Source: Viscum album
Taxonomy: Eukaryota > Streptophyta > Magnoliopsida > Santalales > Viscaceae
DNA length: 64,000 bases
Direction: 5' to 3'
NCBI GenBank assembly: GCA_963277665.1
Contig: OY728153.1
Span: 276,184,250 to 276,248,249, forward strand
The notes below the pieces were generated by a model. That model was not told the DNA's origin and did no database searches. It saw nothing but the letters and a program-made list of their open reading frames with translations. Shown here piece after piece: positions 22,401 through 32,549 of the stretch; the stretch's first letter is position 1, and each line of letters begins with the position of its first letter. The position numbers were made by a program, and so were the translations under genes.

Positions 22401-22818
22401 GATATTTTACCGTCACGGCCTCCCAAAGCTGTTGCTTCGCCGTCCTGTCCACTGACTTCCAATCAGGATATAAAATACTAATCCTGCAACGGCTCTGCAT
22501 CGCTATATAACTGACAAACTGAACTGCATTTGGGCCAACTGCATTATTATTATCATCAAAACGGATGTGTAATTTGTTATCATCACGAGCGAGTGATAGT
22601 TTTGGTAAACGTGTAATACCACGTTTACCAACTAGAGAACTTGATTTTTCAGTAGTAACTGGAGAAGTCTCCTCCGCCGAGGACGCATCAGTAGTCCTGC
22701 AATTTTTTTTAATAAATTAACAGTTTTATTTCATTAAATATGTATATTACTGAATATTTAATAATATGTCAAAATAGATATACCTCGGTAACTGCTCATC
22801 TCTATCTGTATTTGACAT
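19460..22818 (-). CDS. TNPA-type CACTA protein with Ulp1-like protease domain (multi-exon)
   Basis: Start ATG at 22,818. Predicted exons (minus): 22,818-22,785; 22,696-22,411; ~22,326-22,120; ~22,042-21,784; 21,698-21,402; repeat exons near 21,320, 21,180 and 21,030, the last running on through 20,708; ~20,634-20,378; ~20,293-20,120; 20,047-19,943; ~19,860-19,793; ~19,727-19,632; ~19,551-19,465. The N-terminal part ('FDDNNNAVGPNAVQF', 'WRDFKNKLTKDYVF', 'YIDEETWKRFV') matches the plant transposase Ptta/En/Spm family (Transposase_24). Next come a charged/coiled segment, Pro-rich repeats, and a DUF8039-like stretch ('GQVYFLGDLVHH', 'VRVSVLFIIDPTALLPFP'). The end is a C48 (Ulp1) peptidase-like domain: 'GHWMLGVFCP' supplies His and 'GSVECGYYILRFM' the Cys. 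The usual catalytic Asp ('YWLDSL') reads 'YWFCSL'. The family binds subterminal repeats; protease activity is doubtful. Confidence 0.8.
20960..21330 (-). repeat. Tandem intron-exon repeat in the TNPA-type gene
   Basis: Three successive small coding segments encode near-identical peptides: 'SQPTHSDYHASYAYPTPSG', 'SQPTHPDYPASSAYPAPSA' and 'SQPAHPDYPAPPANFEPP'. The introns between them also repeat ('AAAATGAAAAAGTTATATCA' on the plus strand near 21,190 and 21,335). The unit is roughly 135-150 bases and has been amplified with its splice sites. Confidence 0.8.
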
Positions 22819-22974
22819 TGCTACTAGAAAGTGTAATGAAATTTTGGGTACCTGCATATCATTAGAAAACTGAATAATTAGAAACAAGGAAATGAAAAAT
22901 AAATATGTAAAAATAGAGGCATGCATTTGTAAGTTTTAAAAATAGACACAAAATATAAATATTTACCAGAAAAA

Positions 22975-25900
22975 TTAGGAGACTAATTTAGTGTTTTCCC
23001 ACGTCCCTTCATCATGATCGGTACGTACTGCATGCACTATGTCTGTCTTATATTCATTGTAATCATCTGAAAATTGCATAATAGATGAATAACGCTCATG
23101 TAAATCACTAGCATCATCAGAATCATCATCATCACCCAAATGATATCTTTTCCCTTGCAAAACAACTGACCACTGATCATTCGACGGATCAATGACATAA
23201 AATACTTGTTTTGCATGTGTCGCCAAGATAAATGGTTCCTCATTGTGATTAAATCTTTTCAAATCAACCAGTTTAAACCCATATTCATCATGTTTCACGC
23301 CACTATTACTATCAACCCAATTGCACTTAAAAATAGTGACTCGAAATTTAATATAATCAATTTCCCATATGTCTTCAATAACTCCAAAATATGATGTTGA
23401 TGCAGAAATTGGGTTTTTATCTTTGGCACTCGAAAAATGCACTGCTTCAGCGAATACCATCACACCACTATTCTGAACGGTACTCTTGTCATCCAGGTTT
23501 TTTGTGTAAAATGTGTAGCCATTGATATCAAAACCAGACCAAGTGATCACATTAAAAGATGGTCCCCCTGATAACCACTTCAATGTTTCTGATACAGATA
23601 TATCTGAGGTGACTTTCTCTTTAAACCATGAAACAAATGTCTTCTTATGCTCAATCATCAACCACTTTTCATTTCTTTTCTGATATCGTAACTTTAATTC
23701 AGCAATATGTGAGGATATATATGGTTGAACCTCATCTGTGTTGTTCAAAATGTATAAATGTGCTTGCATCACTTCATCACGTGGAATGAACTTTACCTTT
23801 AAGCCTCGAACCCCTCTACCTTCTCTGTCAACTGTCATATGTCGAGATAGAGGGAGACCAATATGCTCCACTTCATTCAAATAATCAGTACAGAACTCAA
23901 TCACCTCTTCTGATACATATTTTTGAACAATAGAGGCCTCTGGTCGATAAGGATTTTTAACATATCCTTTCAAAATTTTCATATATCTTTCAAAAGGATA
24001 CATCCATCTTAAATAAACAGGCCCACACATTCTTATCTCACGCACCAAATGAACCAATAGATGAACCATTATATCAAAAAATGTGGGTGGGAAATACATT
24101 TCTAGTTGACAAAGAATAAGAGTTGCTTCATTCTCCAACAAATCTAACAAATTTGGATCAACGAATTTGCTACAAATGGATTTAAAGAAATTACATAACC
24201 TGATGATTGTCTTCTTGACAGCTTTCGGTAATATACCACGCACTGCTACTGGTAGAATTTGTTGCATTAACACATGGCAATCATGTGATTTCATACCTAT
24301 TAATTTACAATCCTTCAATGACACAAAATTATTCACATTTGAAGAAAAACCGCTGGGTACTTTAATACCATGAAGACACTGACAAAAATTCATCTTTTCA
24401 ATCTTGCTTAATGTGTGACAAGCCGGAGGTAAATATGTTCTTTTTCCTTTCACAGCGGGAGCTAACTCCAAACGTATTCGCATTAACATCAAGTCCAATC
24501 TAGCATGTAATCCATCTTTTGTCTTTCCTTTTATGTCTAACAAAGTTCCAATCAAACTATCACATATGTTTTTCTCAACATGCATAACATCAATGTTATG
24601 TTTTATCTCTAAAAATCTCCAATAAGGTAGTTTGAAAAAAATAGACTGCTTCTTCCAGATATGTTTTTGTAAACCAGAACTTTTTCTCTTTCCAAATGTT
24701 GAATCAATATCTTTCACTCTGTCATAATATTCTTCAGCTGACAATGGTTGAGGGGGGAGGTTGAATTCTTGTAAACCGTTAAATGCTTTTCTCAATCTAC
24801 GATAAGGATGATCAATTCGCAAAAATCTTCGATGTCCCATGTACACTGTCTTTCTTCCATTCTGCAATTGATAATATGAAGTTTGGTCTTCACAAATTGG
24901 ACATGCTTTATGTCCCTTAACACTATATCCAGATAAGTTTCCATACGCAGGAAAGTCGTTTATAGTGAACATTATCATAGCACGCAAAAGAAAATACTCT
25001 TTCTTGTATGCATAGAAAACTGTAACACCTTTCTCCCATAGCAGTTTTAAATCCTCAATCAATGGTGTAAGATACACATCAATATCATTTCCTGGTTGTT
25101 TTGGTCCAGAAATCATCAAGCTCATCATAACATATTTTTTCTTCATACATAGATGTGGGGACAAGTTGTAAAGTACCAGCAAAACAGGCCATGAACTATG
25201 TTGGCTACTGAGGCTCCGATATGGATTCATTCCATCAGTACACAATCCCATTCTGAGATTTCTAACTTCACTTCCAAAATCATGAAATTTTTTATCAAAA
25301 CTCTTCCAATGTGGTGAATCGGCAGGGTGACGTAAGTTACCATCAGAAATGCGCTCATCTGAATGCCATCTTAACCTTTTTTCATCATTTGAATTTGCAA
25401 ATAGACGCTTCAAACGAGGAATAATTGGAAGGTACCAAAATGCTTTAGATGGAGTTTTGATTTTGGTACCTAAAAATAAACCTGAATTGAATTATCAGAA
25501 TTGTTTGAAAAAAATATTGGATGATATCATTGGAAAGTAAAAAAATTGATTTTTCATAAAGTTACATGACATCACCTGAAAATGAATCTGAGTTGACTTT
25601 CTCATCCATCTTATAGCGCGATGTTCCACATGTAGGACAACTTGATAAATGTTCATTTTCTTTCCTATACAGTACACAATCATTGGGGCAAGCATGTATC
25701 TTTTTATACCCCAATCCCATTGGGCATAATATTTTCTTCGCCTCATAATTGGAATCTGGAAGCCCATTGCCTTCTGGAAGAAGCTCTTTTAAAAGCTCAA
25801 GTAAACTGGAGAAACTTTTATCACTCCACCCATTTTTTGCTTTTAAGTTAACTAATCTCAAAACTGCTGATAACACTGTATATTTACTGCAACCTGGGAA

Positions 25901-26275
25901 TAATGGTTTCTCAGAATCTCCATACAATCGTTCAACAGTTGGTGTTTTTTCGATGGTTTCAACACCTAAATCATGAATTAATTATTCAATACGATCCTCT
26001 GCCTCATTATGAATATCGTCATCAACATTGGATGTTGAATTTTCAGTTCTTTCACCATGCAAGATCCAACGTGTATAATTAAGGCTAAAACCATAACAAA
26101 TGAGATGATCTTTGATTTCTCTGAAGTTTAACTTTCTCATATTTACACACTTCACACATGGACAGAAAATCAAATCAATATTTTGATTATGCCGTTTAGC
26201 AAATTCCAAAAAATTGTCAACTCCTCTTTCATATTCACTAGTAGTTCTTCGTAGATAAATCCAATTATGATCCAT
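22975..26275 (-). CDS. TNPD-type CACTA transposase (two coding exons, one internal stop)
   Basis: Exon 1 is 26,275-25,576, exon 2 is 25,469-22,975; donor CAG/GTGATG and acceptor TTTTTAG/GTACC join in frame, about 1,064 codons. N-terminus 'MDHNWIYLRRTTSEYERG' with 'LIFCPCVKCVN' is the transposase-associated domain. 'EKPLFPGCSKYT', 'NGWSDKSFSSLLELL', 'KKIHACPNDCVLYRKE' and 'CPTCGTSRYK' follow, then the Transposase_21 core ('FWYLPIIPRLKRLF', 'MGLCTDGMNPYRSLSSQH', 'KHNIDVMHVEKNICD'), a DUF4218 block ('GPVYLRWMYPFERYMK') and a DUF4216 block ('KFRVTIFKCNWVD'). An in-frame TAA at 25,984-25,982 follows 'EAEDRIE' where homologues continue into 'IHD.G', so this copy probably makes no full-length transposase. 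Transposase cuts the ends and moves the element. Confidence 0.9.
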
Positions 26276-28118
26276 ATTAATACCTGATATCACAATATAA
26301 TTGATGAATATATTAAAACATAAAAACATTTAAATATCTATCAGATAAATTGTAAACAAAAACATATTCCATAAAAACTATTGATAATCAGATAAAAGAC
26401 ATCAGATATGAAACACATTTACAAATATAGTAAACAGTTAATTTTAATATTATATACATGTGTGTTATATTGAAATACAAGGACAAAATGGTTAAATCAA
26501 AGGTTTCATTTTTTGAAAATAAAGTTTCATGATATAAATATTATATGAATGACAAACAAGATAATATGATTTCTCACTATGACTACTATTGATCACACTA
26601 TATTTATTTTTTTATTCATTTGATGTAACATGAATGAATCATGGAAAAATTAATGTGAAAAATAGTGCAATAACTATCCTTATTTAAAAAAATGTGTATT
26701 AAAACACACATGTGGAACTCGATTAACAAAACTACTTGTGGGATTTGAAGAGTCATTAAAACTATTCAAAAGGGCTCCATATGGTTGGCCTAACTATGGG
26801 GGATAGACCTATAGCTACAAATCTTCATCCACCATCACCCCAATATTAAGTGAACCCCCAAATAGATTACACATCATTGGTAATTCAATCATCATTTTTA
26901 TATCAAACACATAAAACCAATCAAAATCAATATCAAAATCCAACAATAAATCCTAGAATTACATAAACACTCAAGGATTCAAATGGAAAAGATATTATGA
27001 CACTTTTCCCAATGTGTAGCACTAGATTTTTTATAACCTATATCCATAATAACATTATAATGCCAAATAACAAAGGGAACTTGGAAACCCAAACCCTCTG
27101 AAAAATCTTGGTTTTGATACCATTTTCATGAACCAACCCAAGATATCTATCCATTAAACACCTAAACTAGACCATGACATACTTGAGGGGAGTACCTAAT
27201 CCTCATAGACTAACAATAAGCATTATAGGCATCTAAAACAATCACTAGGTATGATTTCACCCATTAATCATAGTGTAATTAACATCATATTTCTATCAGA
27301 AATCTGAAATGACCTATCCATAGGTTATACATCAACACAAAATTTGAATCAGTAGAAATAATATAAAGAATAACTATAAATAGATATAAACTAATCCCTT
27401 ATTTCACCTTCTAAACCCCCTCACCTAGCCAACTCCCTCTACTCACCCACAAATTCCCTCAATACACTTCATCTCCTAAATCACCTAGTCCTCACAAAAG
27501 TAATTCAATACACTTTTAACCATAATTTTAAGTAGTAAAAACATCATTTAAATGGAAAAAATTTACACATATTCTATTTAAATAAATCCGTAAAAAACCT
27601 ATAATAGGCACACTTGGGATAATTTGATAAGTAAAACAATAACTGAGCTCAAGTCCCCACTAATCACTAACCCAAACTGAAACAGAATGCATCCTAAGAG
27701 GGAAAAAGAACTGGATAAGATCCTAAAACTGAAATGTAGATAAACATGAGTATACAAATACTAATTAGGCCACTACTCACCTTACAAAATTTCTAACTTT
27801 TAATTAAAGCCCCTTTTAATCTAGTTTGAAATAAAATAAAATAAAATCTTACATAATTATTTAAAATCCAACATAATATAAAATCTTACATAATTATTCA
27901 ACCCGAATTGAGATGTTAAATCCAAACTGCGACCGGTATAATTACTTCAAAAAACAAACAATATCAAATCTACACCAACAATGATAATACAAACAAAAAA
28001 TAATGATAAATTACAACTAAAATCTAACCAATAATCCAAATCACGCAAAATAGGGTTATTGATAAAGAAATAAACAATGGGATATGAAACAAGAGATAAA
28101 TAGGAAGAACACATACCC
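26276..28118 (-). other. W promoter-proximal region: probable 5' UTR intron
   Basis: AT-rich, without coding potential. A donor-like 'TTTTGG/GTATGTG' (minus strand, near 28,118) and an acceptor-like 'GATATCAG/GTATTAA' just upstream of the transposase ATG (near 26,290) would remove most of it. A long first intron and a shared 5' exon are usual for En/Spm-type transcripts. I see no other gene here. Confidence 0.5.
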
Positions 28119-28270
28119 AAAATCGTGCAGACGACAAAAAACCTTCAACAATGGCCGTTCAAGATCGCAAATCAAGTTCGAAGGTCGTCGGGAGTCCGAA
28201 GCGCCACAGCGGAACTCGATTTCGACGGACGAACAAAATGAGGGTTTCTGACCGTGAATATTTTTAAAAG
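28119..28270 (-). promoter_or_regulatory. W putative promoter/first exon, GC-rich
   Basis: A markedly GC-richer pocket (for example 'GGTCGTCGGGAGTCCGAAGC') directly inside the right palindrome array. En/Spm elements have a GC-rich first untranslated exon at this position, next to the 5' terminus and in the direction of both genes. The start site itself cannot be placed. Confidence 0.5.
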
Positions 28271-28790
28271 ACTTTTCGCGTCGGTTTTCATTAAAACCGA
28301 CGCGAAATATATTTTTTTTATGAGTTTCGGCGTCGGTTTTCATGAAAACCGACGCGGAAAATATAGTCGAAGAGGTTTTCCGCGTCGGTTTTTCTAAAAA
28401 CCGACGCGGAAAACCGATTAAAAAAGGATTTTCCGCGTCGGTTTTTAGAAAAACCGACGCGGAAAACCTATTTGACCGGATTTTCCGCGTCGGTTTTTCT
28501 AAAAACCGACGCGGAAATCCTCTTAAAACAGGATTTTCCGCGTCGGTTTTTAGAAAAACCGACGCGGAAAACCTATTCGACCGGATTTTCCGCGTCGGTT
28601 TTTCTAAAAACCGACGCGGAAAACCGATTATAACAGGATTTTCCGCGTCGGTTCTGAGAAAAACCGACGCGAAAAATAAAAACATAATTATTTTTGGCGT
28701 CGGTTTTGTGTAAAACCGACGCCAAAAATTCCCCGCATATACTATTCGCGTCGGTTTTTAAAAAACCGACGTTATTACGACGACGTTAAA
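28270..28790. repeat. W right subterminal palindrome array
   Basis: About ten palindromes of the same GCGTCGGTTTTT type as at the left end. Because each unit is palindromic and free of stops, long open frames appear on both strands (28,056-28,685 minus; 28,342-28,713 plus); these are by-products, not genes. The core of the array shares unit order and spacers with the left array in direct, not inverted, orientation. Confidence 0.9.
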
Positions 28791-28809
28791 GCCTGTATTT
28801 CCACTAGTG

Positions 28810-30256
28810 TGGGTATTTTAATTTACATATTTTTATGTTGGGATATGTTCTCATACATCATTATTGATGTAAATTTTTTGTCCAAGTGATGAGATACACT
28901 TTTTATCTCTCGTCAACTCATTTTGATGTGATGCCGTTTGGCTGTCAAGGGAACTTTTTAACCCAATTTCGATTTCTTTGGGTTCAACTTGTAGTCATTG
29001 AATATGTCATCCATTGAATATGTGTGAATGAAATTTTATTGTTTTACACTTAATATCCAATTATATTGGGTGTATATATATTTTTCACACATATTTTTGA
29101 GATTTATTTGTCCTTAATTTAAGGATACCTTCTTTATAAGGGATTTCATCACATTTGACATTTCTATTGAGGGATCATTGTTGTTATGCACCGATTCACT
29201 CTTATATGGTGTATATACTGTCCTTTGGAGTATTATATCATGAATCCTTTTATTCTCATGATATTATAAAATTCTGACTAAATTTTATTCCTCGATTATT
29301 GTATTCAAGTGTCTCTAATTTTGGTAAAACCCCTTTAACCAAAATATCATTTTAAATGTTTTAATTATTTGTTCTTATTAATATCCATGTTTTCAAAATG
29401 GTTTTAAGGATTTATTTATATGGATATTAATGGTTTAAAATGTTAAAAGCTTCAAGGTGGTATGGGACACTTTGATTCAAAAATCTATTTATTAAATGTT
29501 TTAAATGGTTTTGGAAATGGTTTCTTTTTGAATGGATTCATTATTTCAATATCCTAAAATGTTATATTGTGATTGAAATGTGGAAATGTTATGTTTCCTT
29601 TATTCATGTTTATGTGATATGATTATGTTATGGTTCTTGGGCATTGTTATGAAGAACGGGTGGTTCTAAGGGCGGGTGAGCCCGATATAGCTCTCCAATG
29701 CATTGGGTAACGCGAAGGAGTGAAACGTTAAGGTTTCTCCGAAGAGATTTAGGGAATATACTGTGATTGGTATTCCAAACATAACCAAGAGGGTTACTCC
29801 CTACGTAAGAATGTTATGAATGCCTCAAGTTACCTTTATGTCTTATGTTTTCTATGATTTATTCATGATTTGATATGCCTATGTTTTATGGGTAAAGTAT
29901 GATTTCATTCTTATGTATATATGAACTCATGTTTCCTTTCCATATTTTTATAACCCTTACTGAGCTTTTTATGCTCATCCCAAGTTTTTGAAATGTTTTT
30001 CACAGGTCAAGGGAAAGGTACATGATGTGATGATAGTGTTAAGGATGTGTCAAGAAAGAATCCGTGTTTTATTTTAAATAGGTTTCCGTTGATGGGAAGA
30101 ATGAATATTGTCTTTTATGTAACCACTTTGTTTAAATGTGGAATGTAATGCAAGTTTCATGATCTAATTCTCTAAAACTCTAAACCTGAAAAGATCCTCA
30201 ATGTGTAATCTTGTAATAACTCAAGATTAAGTAAGGTTTAAGGATGGAGCCTTATA
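28810..30256 (+). repeat. X LTR2 (middle), right part
   Basis: Resumes with the TGG duplication (28,810-28,812) and matches LTR1 from ~10,680 and LTR3 from ~35,880 to the end, CTTATA. It lacks 13 bases near 29,667 (the equivalent of 'CCGTGATAAACTA') that both other LTRs retain. At many sites it shares the LTR3 base against LTR1, e.g. 'GTTATGCACC' and 'TCTTGTAATAACTC'. Confidence 0.93.
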
Positions 30257-30274
30257 GTTGGTATCAAAGGTCGG
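30257..30274 (+). other. X primer binding site (internal 2)
   Basis: 'GTTGGTATCAAAGGTCGG', identical to the copy after LTR1. Confidence 0.8.
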
Positions 30275-30461
30275 TTTAGATAACTGTAGAGGTTAGGGTA
30301 TTCTTTAAGCATAATTGACAATTACCATAATGGTTAGGATTTCAGAAAGAGTCTTAGTTTTAGATAAAGTGAATGAGTAAGTATATCTTATTTTCTATCT
30401 TACTCATTAGTACATGATGGTTTTGTTGATTTACTCACACTGACCTTTTTGGTTTTAGTAA

Positions 30462-31046
30462 ATGGCTGGATCTTGCAGGCACCAAAGTAACATTGGATGT
30501 GAAGGAAACTGTGACAGTTTTTTGAGCAAGCAACTAAATGATATGGGAGCTGCAATGAGAACTCTTTTGATTATCCTCAACCAACTATCTGGAGTCATGA
30601 TTGACCACCTAAACCTTGGAGATTTCTCTAAGGCATCATATATGCAAGAAACAAATCCCTACGGAAGTACAGGTAATAATCATAAAGGTAAGTGTGTTCA
30701 AAAACCTATGTGTCCAAGATGTGGAAAGAAACACCTAGGAAAATGTTTCAAAGGGACAGAAATATGCTATAGATGTGGAAATGAAGGTCATAAAGCAAGA
30801 ACCTTCCATGGAAAAAGGAAGCATCCAGTTGACTCGAGGAAAGGGAAAGAAGTTATTTCTGAGGGATCAATTGAATGTTTTAAATGTGGTGTGCATGGTC
30901 ATTATGAAAACACATGTCCTATGAAGAAGTTTCATGAATGGGGTCACCAAGAGCGTACCAATATTCATTTACCAATACCTAATGCCATTCCAATTGAGGA
31001 TGAAGAAACTGACAATGACCAATCAAAGGTATGTACTATTTCATGA
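30462..31046 (+). CDS. X gag-like protein, copy 2 (194 codons)
   Basis: The same gene as at 12,338, with the frame preserved to the end ('IEDEETDNDQSKVCTIS'). Knuckle 1 is C84/C87/H91/C95. Knuckle 2 has lost its last cysteine (C115 to F, 'HKARTFHG'). Knuckle 3 is complete (C139/C142/H147/C152). The last codons run through a good donor, CAAAG/GTATGT; with the acceptor TTTGTTTGTAG a 72-base intron (31,029-31,100) is predicted, after which a stop follows within about eight codons. The capsid domain is missing as in copy 1. So copy 1 keeps all knuckles but has a shifted tail, and copy 2 keeps the tail but has a damaged knuckle. Confidence 0.8.
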   Translation: MAGSCRHQSNIGCEGNCDSFLSKQLNDMGAAMRTLLIILNQLSGVMIDHLNLGDFSKASYMQETNPYGSTGNNHKGKCVQKPMCPRCGKKHLGKCFKGTEICYRCGNEGHKARTFHGKRKHPVDSRKGKEVISEGSIECFKCGVHGHYENTCPMKKFHEWGHQERTNIHLPIPNAIPIEDEETDNDQSKVCTIS

Positions 31047-31100
31047 ATATTGTTTTCTTATTTTGGAATCTTAGGATATGATTCATGATTTTGTTTGTAG

Positions 31101-32534
31101 GAAAGAGGTATTTCGGAATAAGTTGGAAAGGAATGGATAATGGATCATGAAGAATGTTGAATGAGTAAGATGTCAACATATGAGGGCTTCAAGAGTTAGG
31201 GTGAAATTCTTAAGAGTATTAAGTCTCTTTTGATGATGGGGTTACATTATAATACTTTTTATATTATGTGTAACCCTGATGTTTAATATAGGAAAATTTT
31301 ATTCAAGTAATATTTATCTTTTCTTTTGTGGACATAGTTATAAAGAACCATTTGGGTTTATATGATCCTTACTTTTGAGGTAATTATGGGTTACCATATG
31401 TTATGATTGAAGTGAAAGGCATGAGATAAAATTGAGGTTAAATTATGTTATGGTTATTTTTGATGATTTTATCCCTTTTTGGGTAATGATTTGAGAATTA
31501 TATAGTTTTGGAAAAAGGACAACACACAGACCGTGTGACAACCCGTCGCGTCGGACAATGCTGTGGGAATCGAACCCACAACCAAAGTGCGACTGGTATT
31601 TATCGCCTACCACTGGACTACTTGAAGCCCCTGGTTAGTTTGACTGATTCTTTTTAGTTATATGATTTTATGAATTAAGAGTAAGTTAATTTTGGAGGAT
31701 ATGTGATTAGGATAATTACTTTTCAATGTGAGACTTTAGGAGCAACTGATGTTGTTTGGAGATAAATGTTACGATTTAACTTGGAAGACTATGTGACTAA
31801 ATCCTTCAAATATTTGGTTTTCAATCTTATATTGGTTAACTTTTAAGAATTTTATGGACAAATTGTTTATCGGATGGTCCTCGTTGAACTTTGGGTTTTG
31901 TTGGACAAATTATGGAGATTAAGAATAGATTTTCTTTTTATAAGGGGTTATCCTTTTCTGGATAATCTGATCTTGTACTAACCATTTTGGTTTTGGTTTT
32001 GGTTAAAGCCTAAAAACATGGGATGTATATAGTTCTCTTTTGGGGATTAGGTGATTCTCTAGAAGTTGATTATTGTACTCTTAATGCGAACAAGTCTCCC
32101 TAAATACTCGTCTTTTGGAAAAAATATGAGTTTGAATAAGGAATCTAGTAAAAGTTGAAAGTCAACATGATAAGTGATTATGCTTCCTTATGAATAAATT
32201 CCTCAATAAAAAGTAACTTAAAACAAAAATGTTGTCTATTAACTTTTCCTACTGGGGAATCGAATACCGTTTAACCCATCACAAGTTTGTGATTTTCTCG
32301 TGGTTAACTTTCTCCTAAACATGTTTTCTATCACTCTCCATCAGAACATGACCCTTTGTTTTTTCCTCCATGTCCATATTTTCATACTTGGAATCCTAGT
32401 ATGGGTTAACTCGGGTGACCTTTGTACTTATCTTTCTTTATTTTAAAGTGATTTTTTTACCGACTCTTCTCCGATGTGGGACTTTCAAGGATGTTTCCAA
32501 GAACAATTTTAAAAATTGCGAGGACGCAATTCCC
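31101..32534 (+). other. X internal 2, non-coding part
   Basis: Near-identical to 12,976-14,408 and likewise without pol. A polypurine tract ends at 32,549. Confidence 0.75.
31562..31631 (-). other. tRNA-like segment in X internal 2
   Basis: Second copy of the tRNA-like piece. The B box GGTTCGATTCC and A-box-like 'TAGTCCAGTGG' are intact, while the anticodon-position triplet reads GCA here against GTA in copy 1, showing it is not under selection as a decoding tRNA. Confidence 0.6.
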
Positions 32535-32549
32535 AAAAGGGGTGAAGGA

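Larger units (their letters stand above)
17753..28809 (-). mobile_element. Element W: CACTA (En/Spm) DNA transposon
   Basis: 11,057 bases bounded by CACTAGTG at the left and its reverse complement CACTAGTG at the right (the motif is palindromic), continuing as CACTAGTGCAAAAACAC and, on the minus strand, CACTAGTGGAAATACAG. The 3-bp duplication TGG flanks it at 17,750-17,752 and 28,810-28,812; removing element and one TGG restores 'ATTGGGT', as in LTR1 and LTR3. Both ends hold arrays of palindromic subterminal repeats. Two minus-strand genes are transcribed from the right end: a TNPD-type transposase and a TNPA-type gene with a Ulp1-like domain. Being inside X, it is the youngest layer of the left stack. 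Confidence 0.96.

Noticed and set aside
28056..28685. 209-codon minus-strand open frame (and a 123-codon plus-strand frame at 28,342)
   Set aside because: Both run through the palindromic subterminal array; the repeated peptides are translations of GCGTCGGTTTTT-type repeats and have no start context or domain.
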